NCBI GenBank assembly: GCA_018449715.1
Contig: JAAVVA010000007.1
Span: 1 to 64,000 of the forward strand
Length of the DNA: 64,000 nt
Source: Acidobacteriaceae bacterium dw_441
GTDB taxonomy: Bacteria > Acidobacteriota > Terriglobia > Terriglobales > Acidobacteriaceae
Reading direction: 5' to 3'
Part shown: positions 39,783 to 48,851 of the stretch, piece by piece
Layout of the letters: the number at the start of each line of letters is the position of its first letter
Numbering within the stretch: the first letter of the stretch is position 1
Notes under the pieces: generated by a model
Told to the model about the DNA's origin: nothing
What the model saw: only the letters and a program-made list of their open reading frames with translations
The model's database searches: none
Program-made: the position numbers and the translations under genes

Positions 39783-42188
39783 ATGCCTGCTTTTGCTGGT
39801 TTGCTTCTTTTTCTCCTATTTCCCGCATCTCCTCTTCCCTCGTCCGGTTCTGCTCCTGCTTCACAGCATGTTGAATTGAACGGTGTGGTTACCGACTCCT
39901 CTGGAGCTGCCGTACCAAACGCCACGGTCTCCCTTGAGACGCTGAGTGGGCAGAAGGTTGCAACGACCGTAACAGACGCAACCGGACATTATCGGTTCGA
40001 GATCGACGGGCAGCTCGAAGCCCATTATCGCGAGAGAGTCGCTGCGCAGGGATTCCGCACAGCGGTGACAGAGAACCTTTCGCTGCCCGACGGCGCAAAT
40101 CGCGTGAATGACATTCACCTGAGTGTGGGCTCCAACACAGAGACAGTGAACGTGACCGCGTCTGAAACGACAGGCAATGGAGAGATCGGTACCGTCGCTC
40201 AGGCCGGCATTCTCGGCACTCTCAGCAAGCAAGATCTTCCCTTCTCCGTTTCCAGCTACACCTCGCAACTCGTGCTAGATCAACAGGCGCAGACAGTGTC
40301 GGATGTGCTCCGGAATGAAGCCGGAATCCAGGAGTCGAACGGACGCTACTCTGAAAATCAGTATCTGACGCTGCGCGGCTTCGTACTCCCGGTAGGCCAA
40401 TCCCTGATCAATGGCATACCTGGGCTGGTAGACGAACGCAGTCCTTCCATCGAGAATGTCGATCGCATCGAAGTCTTCAAGGGTCCGAGTTCGTTCCTTA
40501 ACGGTGCGAGTTCATACGGTGCCGTGGCTGGAACGGTGAACATGGTTACCAAGCGAGCAGGCGACGTTCCCTACTACCGCGTCGATGGCGGCTACTCTTC
40601 CGCCACCGAGAAGGAAGGCCACCTCGACGTGGGCAGGCGCTTCCTGCCTCAGAATGCACTGGGAGCGCGCCTCACACTTGGCGGCCGCATGGGCAACACG
40701 CCGGTCGACAACCAGGAAGAGAACGTCGCTGCCGGTGGCCTCGCCGTCGACTATCGCGCGCAGAAATTGCGTGCCAGCGTCGATGTCAGCGACCAGGCAC
40801 GCAGCATGCTCGGCTTCCGCGATGCCATCTACGTGTATCCGGGCTTTGATGTTCCTAAAGCTCCGAAGATGACCAGCAACATCTTTGATCATTCCTCAAG
40901 CTATACACATCACCAGCAGATGGTGCTGACGCAGGGCGGTTATGACTTCACCGATCACTTTCAGATGTACGGCTCCTATGGTTACGCCCACGAGCTTGAG
41001 TCCTATCAGGGTCCTGGAACCGCTTATCTCACCAATGCGCAGGGCGACGTCACAGCGCAGGATCTGACCTTCACCTCTGACATCCATACCAACGTCGCGC
41101 GCATCGGCACACGGCTCAGCACCAGCACAGGCCCCATCCATCACGACATCACACTCGCCGGCGACTACCTGCAGATTCGCTCAGCCTACTTCTACGAGTA
41201 CGGCGATACGCACGACACAAACATCTACAACCCCGTTGCGCTCGCCCCGCAGGTAACCCGTGTTGCCGGACTCAAAGGCGTCCCGGACACCGGACTCAAC
41301 CGCCTCTCCAGTATCGCGCTCGCCGATGTCGCCACGGCGCTTCACGGCAAGCTCACGGTCATTGGCGGCCTGCGTGGGCAGTGGATCGGCGTGAAAAATT
41401 ACGGCTCGGTCGCCCGCGGTGCCAGTAACACGCCGGACTTTGAAGTCTGCACTGACGCCTGCAGCTACAACCAAGGCACGCCCAGTCCTTCCGTCGCTGC
41501 CATGTACCACCTGCCCAAGGGCTTCTCAATCTACGGCAACTATATTCAGGATCTGCAGCAAGGCCCAACGGCTCCAGTAGGCGCAACCAACGCGAATCAG
41601 GTCTTCTCGCCCTACGTCGCCAAGCAAAAGGAAGTCGGCGCGAAGTATGAGCATGGCTCGCTCGAAGCAACCCTCGCCATCTACCAGATCGGCGAACCCA
41701 ATGGCGTCCTCGACCCCGTCACCAACACCTACGGCATCACCGGTCAGCAACGCAACCGCGGCCTCGAGTTCACGATCGCCGGCAACGTCGTGCACAGCCT
41801 CCGCGTAAATGGCGGCCTCACCTTCCTTGATGCACGCCAGATGGGCACCGGTGACTCTACCACCGACGGCCAGCGCGCACAGGGCATTCCGGGAACGCAG
41901 AGCACCGTCAATGCTGAGTGGAGCGTACCCCACCTCAAATCCCTCTTCCTCGACGCCCGCGTAACAGCATCGTCAAGGCAGTCTGTCGATACGGCCAACA
42001 CGCAGAGCATCCCGGCATGGGCGCGACTCGACATTGGAGGTCGCTATGACTTCGAAACGAAGGTACCCATCTCCCTGCGCGTCAACATAGACAACGTCAC
42101 CGGCAACAACTACTACGAGTCCAGCTTCCTCGGTCTCGGCTATGCCGCACCACGCGCCGTGCGCGCCTCCGCAGGCGTGCGCTTCTAA
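39783..42188 (+). CDS. TonB-dependent siderophore receptor
   Basis: I start at ATG 39783 (MPAFAGLLLFLLFPASPLPS); an in-frame TTG at 39768 is possible. The 801-residue receptor has a signal peptide, a carboxypeptidase-regulatory domain (LNGVVTDSSGAAVPNATVSL) and a plug domain with LSKQDLPFSVSSYTSQLVLD, DVLRNEAGIQESNGRYSENQ, YLTLRGF and VDRIEVFKGPSSFLNGASSY. The barrel ends in aromatic F (RASAGVRF). A PepSY protein follows 21 bp downstream, and a palindrome lies just upstream, so iron regulation is likely. Confidence 0.9.
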   Translation: MPAFAGLLLFLLFPASPLPSSGSAPASQHVELNGVVTDSSGAAVPNATVSLETLSGQKVATTVTDATGHYRFEIDGQLEAHYRERVAAQGFRTAVTENLSLPDGANRVNDIHLSVGSNTETVNVTASETTGNGEIGTVAQAGILGTLSKQDLPFSVSSYTSQLVLDQQAQTVSDVLRNEAGIQESNGRYSENQYLTLRGFVLPVGQSLINGIPGLVDERSPSIENVDRIEVFKGPSSFLNGASSYGAVAGTVNMVTKRAGDVPYYRVDGGYSSATEKEGHLDVGRRFLPQNALGARLTLGGRMGNTPVDNQEENVAAGGLAVDYRAQKLRASVDVSDQARSMLGFRDAIYVYPGFDVPKAPKMTSNIFDHSSSYTHHQQMVLTQGGYDFTDHFQMYGSYGYAHELESYQGPGTAYLTNAQGDVTAQDLTFTSDIHTNVARIGTRLSTSTGPIHHDITLAGDYLQIRSAYFYEYGDTHDTNIYNPVALAPQVTRVAGLKGVPDTGLNRLSSIALADVATALHGKLTVIGGLRGQWIGVKNYGSVARGASNTPDFEVCTDACSYNQGTPSPSVAAMYHLPKGFSIYGNYIQDLQQGPTAPVGATNANQVFSPYVAKQKEVGAKYEHGSLEATLAIYQIGEPNGVLDPVTNTYGITGQQRNRGLEFTIAGNVVHSLRVNGGLTFLDARQMGTGDSTTDGQRAQGIPGTQSTVNAEWSVPHLKSLFLDARVTASSRQSVDTANTQSIPAWARLDIGGRYDFETKVPISLRVNIDNVTGNNYYESSFLGLGYAAPRAVRASAGVRF

Positions 42189-42209
42189 CCACGGAGATAA
42201 GGTACATAC

Positions 42210-43361
42210 GTGACTTTCTTCAGCAATTTGATCCATCATCCGCGCAGGATCTTCCTGCGCCGGATGGTGTTTCAGGTTCATCTCTGGCTGGGCATCCTGC
42301 TCTCACTCTACGTCGTTCTTATCTCACTCTCGGGCGCACTCATGGTCTATCACGACACGCTCACCCGGAGTACACTTCCATCTGGTTTAGCGCCCTATGA
42401 CCAGGCGCATACCGCATCTGTCCCTACCGTAATGGCTGCGGCCCAGTCGGCATTTCCCGGCGCGACCGTAACCTATCTGCACATGCCCTCCGCAAGGCTT
42501 CCAGTCTTCCAGTTGCAGATGCTCGATCCATCAAAAAAGCCGTTCGCGGCCGTCGCCGATCCGCAGACTGGTCACGTCGTTCTGCTGCCGCGTACCTGGG
42601 TAGACGTAGTGTATGACTTCCACATCGAACTGCTGCTCGGCTCCTCCCACGGCGTGCAGTGGAATGGCGCAGGCGCAGCGGGCCTGCTGATTCTCGCGCT
42701 CACCGGCATCCTGCTCTGGTGGCGCGGACTCAAAACCTGGTGGCACGGCATGGGTGTCTCATTCCGCCACAACTGGCGACGCATCAACTACGACCTGCAC
42801 CACGCTCTCGGCCTATGGACGCTGCTCATCGTCTCCTGGTGGGCTCTCTCCGGGATGTACTTCGCATGGTATGGACCTTTTACGAAGGCGGTGAATACCG
42901 TCTCGCCGCTGGTGGGTATGCAGGAACCGAAGCCTCAGGAGACACCGCATAGCAATGAGCCACCAACACTCAAGGCCATTCTCGATGCAGCTCAGAAGGC
43001 CTCGCCCCGGGGAAGGCTGACTTATCTCTTCAACCCCAGCCTGTCACCGGAGGAAGAGGTCAACGCCTACATGAACCTACGCACCCCGGAAAATTTCGGT
43101 CATGCCGATATCGTGCGCTTCGATGCGAAGACCGGAGCGATGGTCAGCCTGTGGCATTACGGCCAGAATCATAGTGCCGGAGACTGGATTCTCTGGGCCA
43201 TGCAACCTCTCCACTTCGGAAGCTTGTGGGGGCCATGGGTGCGCGCGCTGTGGTTCCTCTTTGGCATCTCGCTCGCCGGCCTCTCAGTTTCAGGACTGCT
43301 CATGTACTGGAATCGCTACCTGCGATTTCGCTGGCGGGATCTCACTATGCGCCGAGCGTGA
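42210..43361 (+). CDS. PepSY-associated TM protein
   Basis: GTG 42210 opens a 383-residue PepSY-TM protein, 21 bp after the receptor. RRMVFQVHLWLGILLSLYVV is the first helix; VDVVYDFHIELLLGSSHGVQ and YDLHHALGLWTLLIVSWWAL carry conserved His residues; NSVLWAMQPLHFGSLWGPWV-like sequence precedes the last helices (LWFLFGISLAGLSVSGLLMY). It is probably the inner-membrane ferric-siderophore reductase or helper for the receptor. A perfect 13-bp hairpin spans its stop codon. Confidence 0.87.
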   Translation: MTFFSNLIHHPRRIFLRRMVFQVHLWLGILLSLYVVLISLSGALMVYHDTLTRSTLPSGLAPYDQAHTASVPTVMAAAQSAFPGATVTYLHMPSARLPVFQLQMLDPSKKPFAAVADPQTGHVVLLPRTWVDVVYDFHIELLLGSSHGVQWNGAGAAGLLILALTGILLWWRGLKTWWHGMGVSFRHNWRRINYDLHHALGLWTLLIVSWWALSGMYFAWYGPFTKAVNTVSPLVGMQEPKPQETPHSNEPPTLKAILDAAQKASPRGRLTYLFNPSLSPEEEVNAYMNLRTPENFGHADIVRFDAKTGAMVSLWHYGQNHSAGDWILWAMQPLHFGSLWGPWVRALWFLFGISLAGLSVSGLLMYWNRYLRFRWRDLTMRRA

Positions 43362-43370
43362 GATCCCGCC
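43333..43370. terminator. hairpin spanning the PepSY stop codon
   Basis: GGCGGGATCTCAC and GTGAGATCCCGCC pair perfectly around a 12-base loop. The TGA stop (43359-43361) is inside the right arm. It lies between the convergent PepSY and kinase genes. Confidence 0.65.
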
Positions 43371-43395
43371 GCTATGACCAAAGCTGCTGGCCGAT

Positions 43396-44802
43396 TCACA
43401 GCTTCGGATGCAATGGCAATCGAATCTCGGCGATACAACCACTTTCTTCATCGTCGCGGTTAGCGAGAGTTACTTGGCCTGCATGTCCCTCCGCAATCTG
43501 CTGCGCCAGGACGAGCCCAATCCCCGTCCCTTCAAGCTTCGTTGTATAGAACGGCACAAAGAGGTTGCTGTCGTTGCTCACACCGGGTCCATTGTCGATG
43601 ATCGTGATTATTACCTCGTTCCTTGACTCTTTCCAGTCAACGATCACTTCGGCTGAATCAGCATGTTCCATCTCCGGGCCAAGCGCTGCCTCTACTCCGT
43701 TGCGTACCAGATTGATGAGAGCCTGCTGCAACTGATCGGCATCAGCCTGAATAATTAGTTCTTTGCCTCCGCGTACCATGACCTCCAACCGCGTTTCCAA
43801 TTTCACGACTCGCCTAACTAATTCTCCCAACTCCACCGGTGCGAGCTTGGGGGCGGGCAGTCCCATCAGTCGACGATAGGCCTGCAGAAAACGATTCAGA
43901 GACTCCGCTCGGTTTTCAATCACCTCAAGACCACGGTCGAAGTCTTCAAGCTCTCCAAGCGAGTTCCGTTCAAGTTGTCCACGCAGGTTGGCTGCAATCG
44001 ATTTAATCGGCGTCAACGAGTTGTTGATCTCGTGTCCTAGCACTCGGATCAGCCGTTTCCATGCGATGCGCTCCTCTTCACGCAACGCAGCGCTTACATC
44101 GGCCAGCACCAGAAGAGTATGTGGAACTCCACGCAATCGGAAGCCCGTACGTTTCACGATCCAGCGTCCCGACTGCGATCCCGACTCCATTGTCAGCAGC
44201 TCATCATCAGTAGCAGCAGCCATGCGCTCCAGCCCCAGTTCGCGTGCCGTATGCCCGAGCGCTTCGCGTGCCTTCATCACAAAGATGCGTTCTGCCGCAA
44301 TATTCATCAGCTTCAGTCGCCCCTCGGGATCGAAGGCCAACACTGGCGACTGCATCGAATCCACCACACGCTCTACTAACGCAATTGCCTCCAGCGTTCC
44401 CGCTCGCTGAATCTGAAGCATATCGGCTAAGGCATTGATCTCCTGCGCAAGATCGCCAATCGCATCGTTATTCCGAGCTCCTCGCGCGCGAAAAGAATAA
44501 TCATCTTCCCGCAATGCAGCTACAACATTGGTAAGCGTTTGCAGCGGACGCGTAATTTGCTCCTGCAGAATGGATACCAGAAAGGCCCATGCCAAAACAT
44601 AGAGAACCAATAGAATCATTGTCTCTATGGTGTCGACGCTGTGTATCCATAGCAGCCACCAGATCAATACCAGCCCAGGAAGACCAAACAACCAGAACAG
44701 AAATCTCAACCGTCGCTCAAAATTCAACTTTTTCCCAGAGCGTTGCAGGGAGATCTGCTGTACAGGATGCTTGTTCGCAGACGTTTGACGCTCAGAGTCC
44801 AT
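43396..44802 (-). CDS. NtrY-like sensor histidine kinase
   Basis: The 468-residue kinase starts at ATG 44802 (MDSERQTSANKHPVQQ), 11 bases inside the regulator gene. Two transmembrane helices at about 33-53 and 60-78 leave almost no periplasmic loop, so it senses in the membrane or cytoplasm. A HAMP domain (QEQITRPLQTLTNVVAALRE) and a PAS domain follow. The H-box is RVLGHEINNSLTPIKSIAAN, the N-box DQLQQALINLVRNGVEAA, and the G-boxes are IDNGPGVS and GTGIGLVLAQQIAEGH. It should phosphorylate the NtrC-type regulator just upstream. It is the last gene of the eight-gene efflux operon. Confidence 0.9.
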   Translation of the reverse strand: MDSERQTSANKHPVQQISLQRSGKKLNFERRLRFLFWLFGLPGLVLIWWLLWIHSVDTIETMILLVLYVLAWAFLVSILQEQITRPLQTLTNVVAALREDDYSFRARGARNNDAIGDLAQEINALADMLQIQRAGTLEAIALVERVVDSMQSPVLAFDPEGRLKLMNIAAERIFVMKAREALGHTARELGLERMAAATDDELLTMESGSQSGRWIVKRTGFRLRGVPHTLLVLADVSAALREEERIAWKRLIRVLGHEINNSLTPIKSIAANLRGQLERNSLGELEDFDRGLEVIENRAESLNRFLQAYRRLMGLPAPKLAPVELGELVRRVVKLETRLEVMVRGGKELIIQADADQLQQALINLVRNGVEAALGPEMEHADSAEVIVDWKESRNEVIITIIDNGPGVSNDSNLFVPFYTTKLEGTGIGLVLAQQIAEGHAGQVTLANRDDEESGCIAEIRLPLHPKL

Positions 44803-46192
44803 ATTTTTCGATTCGACGATAGAGCGCTCCACGACTCAGTCCCAGGGAATCGGCAGCCTGGCTCACGTTTCCGTCAGCACGCGCCAAAGCTTTGCGAATA
44901 AGGATAGCCTCAACCGATTCAAGATTCATCTCGTCGAGAGTCTGCGATCCTGAAGCGCGCAGCTTCGCATGCAGACCAAGATCCGCAACTTCAATGCGCG
45001 TTCCTCGTGCCATCAGTACAGCACGCTCAAGCGTATGATCAAGCTCCCGAACATTTCCAGGCCACCCATACTGCAGCATCTGCTGCAATGCATCCGGCTT
45101 GATGCCCTCAATCTGTCGCCTGTATTTGCTTGCGTAGCGAGCCAGGAAATAAGCTGCAAGCGCAGGAATATCCTCACGGCGCTCACGCAGAGGAGGAAGC
45201 GCAATCTCCACTGTGTTCAAACGAAATAACAGGTCTTCGCGAAACCGCCCCGCCTCACATTCAGCATGCAGATTTGCATTCGTAGCCGATAGCATCCGCA
45301 CATTGACCTTCTGCGTCTTCGACGATCCAACTCGTTCCATCTCGCCTGTCTCCAGCACACGCAGCAGCTTCGCCTGTTGTCGCACAGGAATATTCGCGAT
45401 CTCATCCAGAAACAGCGTGCCGCCACTAGCCAGCTCAAACCTTCCGATACGATCGGCACGGGCATCGGTAAAAGCGCCCTTCACATGACCGAATAACTCA
45501 CTCTCGAAGGTACCTTCGGGGAGAGCTCCCGTATTCACAGCGACCAAAGCACGATCTGCCCTCGTTGAAAGTTGATGCAGCGTCTGCGCAACAACTTCCT
45601 TCCCTGTCCCATGTTCTCCGGTAATCAGAACATTAGCATCTGAAGGGCCGATACGCGCCATCGTCTCCACCACAGAACGCATTGCCGGCGCCGAAGCGAT
45701 AAAGTCTGGCGCTCCCGGCGCGCGCAGGATGCGATTTTCTGCTTCAAGCCACTGTGTGCGCCGCTGGCTGCGATACAGCTCTGTCTGCGTGCGCAATACG
45801 CTCAGCAGGCGCGCGTTCTCCCAGGGTTTTTGAATGAAGTCGCTCGCGCCTGATCTCATTGCTTCAACCGCGAGATCGATATTGCCCCACGCCGTCATGA
45901 CAATGATCGGAAGAAGAGGCTCCCGTTCCTTAATGCGAGCCACCAGCTCAAGACCTTCCTTGCCCGAAGTCGTATCACGCGTGTAGTTCAGGTCAAGTAG
46001 GACCCCATCAAAGTCCTCTCTTGAAACGGCCTCAAGCGCAAGAGTTGGCGTTCTCACCAGTTCCAGCTCATACCCTTCCGGCTTCAACAGAAGACGAATC
46101 GCTTCGAGAATATGCGGCTGGTCATCTGCTACCAGCAATCTCCCAGCCGCATTGCTCTCTGTCCGCTGCATCTCCGCGATCACCGTCTCCAT
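44792..46192 (-). CDS. NtrC-family response regulator
   Basis: ATG 46192 is my start; TTG 46204, which would overlap the TolC stop, is an alternative. The 466-residue protein has a receiver domain (RLLVADDQPHILEAIRLLLK, GVLLDLNYTRD with the phosphorylation Asp, IIVMTAWG), an AAA+ domain with Walker A GEHGTGKEVVAQ, Walker B GGTLFLDEIANIP and RFREDLLFRLNTVEIALPPL, and a Fis-type HTH (NVSQAADSLGLSRGALYRRI). The sigma-54 contact loop reads GAFTDA instead of GAFTGA, so its dependence on sigma-54 is uncertain. Confidence 0.9.
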   Translation of the reverse strand: METVIAEMQRTESNAAGRLLVADDQPHILEAIRLLLKPEGYELELVRTPTLALEAVSREDFDGVLLDLNYTRDTTSGKEGLELVARIKEREPLLPIIVMTAWGNIDLAVEAMRSGASDFIQKPWENARLLSVLRTQTELYRSQRRTQWLEAENRILRAPGAPDFIASAPAMRSVVETMARIGPSDANVLITGEHGTGKEVVAQTLHQLSTRADRALVAVNTGALPEGTFESELFGHVKGAFTDARADRIGRFELASGGTLFLDEIANIPVRQQAKLLRVLETGEMERVGSSKTQKVNVRMLSATNANLHAECEAGRFREDLLFRLNTVEIALPPLRERREDIPALAAYFLARYASKYRRQIEGIKPDALQQMLQYGWPGNVRELDHTLERAVLMARGTRIEVADLGLHAKLRASGSQTLDEMNLESVEAILIRKALARADGNVSQAADSLGLSRGALYRRIEKYGL

Positions 46193-46200
46193 CTGTCTTA

Positions 46201-48090
46201 TCAATTTGCCGCAACACCGGTTCTAGCTGATTCTATCGAAATATCATGGGATTCCAGCGTTGTTCCGGATGCGCGGTCCAACTCAATTTTTGCTTTCTGA
46301 TAGGCCGTCATCGCGGCCACCAGTGCCGACTCGGCTGCGGAGAGGTCTCTGCGAGCGGTCAGCGTCTGCAGGCTCGAGCCTGCTCCCAGCTCCTGCTCTT
46401 TCGCCGTAATGTCGAAGGTCTTTTGCGCCAGATCGCACGCCTTACGCGCTGACTCCACGCGTGCCCTGTTCTGCTCCAGAGCATACTCCGCGTTGCGCAC
46501 TTCAATACGGATTTGCTTCTTAAGTTGTTGCAGCCGAAGCTCCGCCTGTCGAGCTTCTAACTCGGAACGATACTGGTCAGACTTCGCTACACGATTCCGA
46601 ATGGGTATGTTCACAGACAGACCTACATAATAATCAGGAGCCGTGTTATTGAATGCATTCCCCACCGCTCCGTGCCAGTCCGTTGGAGAGGTCGATGGAA
46701 TTCCCGCGGTCGGATTCGATAAACCTGCGAGTCCACTGCCGCCGTAGTAAGCTGTCATTGCAACCGTGGGCAGAAGAGCATTTCGCGCTGCGCTTCTGCT
46801 GATGCGCCGATTATCGAGATCGATGTCAGACTCGATCAACTCAATGCGATCCTTTAGAGCCAATCCGATTGCGTCCTCGCTGTCTGCAGGACGCGATTCC
46901 TGAGACATATTCTCCGCACTCGAATCGGTTGGTTTCACCGGCATTGCTTCCAGGATCGGGTCATCAAGATTCTTCGTCAGAGCATTCTTGATCAGCAACT
47001 CCTGAAACTGCAGCGTCGTTTTGGCGATCGTCAGATCCTGCTCGCGATTCGCCACCTCCGCTTCGTCCTTCATCACATCCATCGCAGGAATTGCCTGCAG
47101 CGCAAGTTGCTTGCGACCGCTATCCAACGTCTGTTTCGCAAAATCAAGCGCCCTGTCTTTAACCTGCTCATCCTCGTAGGCAGCAACCAGGTCCCAATAC
47201 ATATTGGCAATCTGAGTAATCGTTGTGACGACCTGGAGCTTGAATGCCTCATCCGATATCTTTTGGTTATTCTTTGCGATCCTCAAATAACGCAGATTGG
47301 GACCAAATCCAAAACCAGCCAGCAGCTGCTGTTGCAATGCAACTTGGTAATAAGCATTCAACGTGGGATTCAGATAACTATATTTACTATTCGTCGCGGA
47401 ACGCTCGTTATTGAATACAGCGGAGAAGGTAGTACCTGTCGGGAACGACTGCGTGTAGCCGATATTGCCTGTCGTCGTATTTTGCTGTAACGTCTGCACA
47501 CCATAGATCGAGATGTTGGAGAGAGGCTGCGTGTAATGCTCATTGTCCAGCTTTCCGGTAATCGCCGGGTCATACGACTGCACCGTCGTTCCCGCGCCCA
47601 ATGTGGACTGCACCAATCCCGATGCTCCCGAACCCGCGCCTCCAGCTCCGCCTGAGGTTCCGCCTGCGCCTGCACCCGAGGCGGAAGAACCGAACCCTCC
47701 GGCACCACCTCCGGGAGTATTTTGTACAACACCCGTATTCACGCCTCGAAACGAGCCGCCCGCTCGTGTACGGATAATGTCCGCCTCCGCAATCGGGATG
47801 TTATACCGTGCAATCGCGAGATCAAGGTTATTTTCGAGTGCGAGCGCGATAGCATCCTTCAAGCTCAACTCCAGCACACCATCGTGGACCAGGACATCAA
47901 TCCTGGGCGTGTTCGCCAGGTTCGGCTTCGGAACCAGCGTAGCTCGATAAGCATCGAACGGATTACTCGAATGCGGAATGTCCAGTCGCAGAGCGGGCTC
48001 CTGCATCGCGGTTGAGGCAGCATTCTGGGCCACAGAAGTGCCACACATTGCTATCAGTACAGCCCCTCCCGCTATCTTCCTGATCTTCAT
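46201..48090 (-). CDS. TolC-family outer-membrane efflux protein with Gly/Ala-rich insert
   Basis: ATG 48090 follows GGAGGTGCAGCA and overlaps the ATPase stop by 4 bases (ATGA). The 629-residue protein has a signal peptide (IAGGAVLIAMCGTSVAQ), then SLKDAIALALENNLDLAIAR, the usual first helix of TolC-like proteins, and a second repeat with LEARQAELRLQQLKKQIRIE and EVRNAEYALEQNRARVESAR. A low-complexity Gly/Ala/Ser-rich stretch of about 50 residues (GGGAGGFGSSASGAGAGG region, 47590-47740) is inserted in the N-terminal half, unlike standard TolC. It should be the outer-membrane exit for the ABC system. Confidence 0.88.
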   Translation of the reverse strand: MKIRKIAGGAVLIAMCGTSVAQNAASTAMQEPALRLDIPHSSNPFDAYRATLVPKPNLANTPRIDVLVHDGVLELSLKDAIALALENNLDLAIARYNIPIAEADIIRTRAGGSFRGVNTGVVQNTPGGGAGGFGSSASGAGAGGTSGGAGGAGSGASGLVQSTLGAGTTVQSYDPAITGKLDNEHYTQPLSNISIYGVQTLQQNTTTGNIGYTQSFPTGTTFSAVFNNERSATNSKYSYLNPTLNAYYQVALQQQLLAGFGFGPNLRYLRIAKNNQKISDEAFKLQVVTTITQIANMYWDLVAAYEDEQVKDRALDFAKQTLDSGRKQLALQAIPAMDVMKDEAEVANREQDLTIAKTTLQFQELLIKNALTKNLDDPILEAMPVKPTDSSAENMSQESRPADSEDAIGLALKDRIELIESDIDLDNRRISRSAARNALLPTVAMTAYYGGSGLAGLSNPTAGIPSTSPTDWHGAVGNAFNNTAPDYYVGLSVNIPIRNRVAKSDQYRSELEARQAELRLQQLKKQIRIEVRNAEYALEQNRARVESARKACDLAQKTFDITAKEQELGAGSSLQTLTARRDLSAAESALVAAMTAYQKAKIELDRASGTTLESHDISIESARTGVAAN

Positions 48091-48788
48091 TGCTGCACCT
48101 CCGATGAGGATGCAGCCGTATCGGAGTGAAGCCAACCATCGCGCAGCTCGATCTTTCTCGTGCCGTAGGAAGCGTTCTCTTCCGAGTGCGTTACCTGGAC
48201 GATCGCCGTCCCCTGCTCATTCAAATGTCGGAACATCTCCATAATCTCTTTTGCCTGCTGCGAATGCAGATTCCCTGTAGGCTCATCGGCCAGCAATAAC
48301 GCTGGTTTGTGGATCATCGCGCGTGCGATACCAACAAGCTGCTGCTGACCACCAGAAAGCTGATGAGGATAGAGATCCTTCTTACCCACGATCTGAAAGC
48401 GGTCCAGTATATCGGCGACCATAGCCTGTCGATCAGAACGAGGAATGTCCTTGTACGAAAGAGGAAGGTCGATGTTCTCAGCAACGCTCAGATCATCCAG
48501 CAGGTGATAGCTTTGGAACACCATGCCGATCTTCTGACGAGCCAACTGCGCACGCTGCTTACGATTCATGCCATGAACTGCAGTTCCTTCAAAATAGAAC
48601 TCACCCTGCCACTGATCGTCCAGCATCCCCAGCACATTCAGCATTGAAGATTTTCCGGCTCCCGAAGGACCCATGATCGTCACAAACTCCCAGGGATGAA
48701 TCGACAATGTTATCCGACGCAACACCCATGTCTCGCTGTGTCCAGCCTTGTAGCTGCGCTCAATGTTTTTCAACTCAATCACATTCAC
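48087..48788 (-). CDS. MacB/LolD-type ABC ATPase, second copy
   Basis: The 233-residue ATPase has Walker A GPSGAGKSSMLN, Q-loop VFQSYHLL, signature LSGGQQQLVGIARAM, Walker B LLLADEPTGN and switch His in QVTHSEENA. The D-loop reads NLHS where its operon partner at 51792 has NLDS, and Leu follows QQQ where Arg is usual, so this copy has diverged from the canonical LolD type. It lies 63 bp downstream of the single permease gene. Confidence 0.9.
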   Translation of the reverse strand: MNVIELKNIERSYKAGHSETWVLRRITLSIHPWEFVTIMGPSGAGKSSMLNVLGMLDDQWQGEFYFEGTAVHGMNRKQRAQLARQKIGMVFQSYHLLDDLSVAENIDLPLSYKDIPRSDRQAMVADILDRFQIVGKKDLYPHQLSGGQQQLVGIARAMIHKPALLLADEPTGNLHSQQAKEIMEMFRHLNEQGTAIVQVTHSEENASYGTRKIELRDGWLHSDTAASSSEVQQ

Positions 48789-48851
48789 TCCTCAAAAGCA
48801 CACACGTTCCCGATGGGCTCAACGTCCATGCCCCTCTCGTCCGTTCACCAG

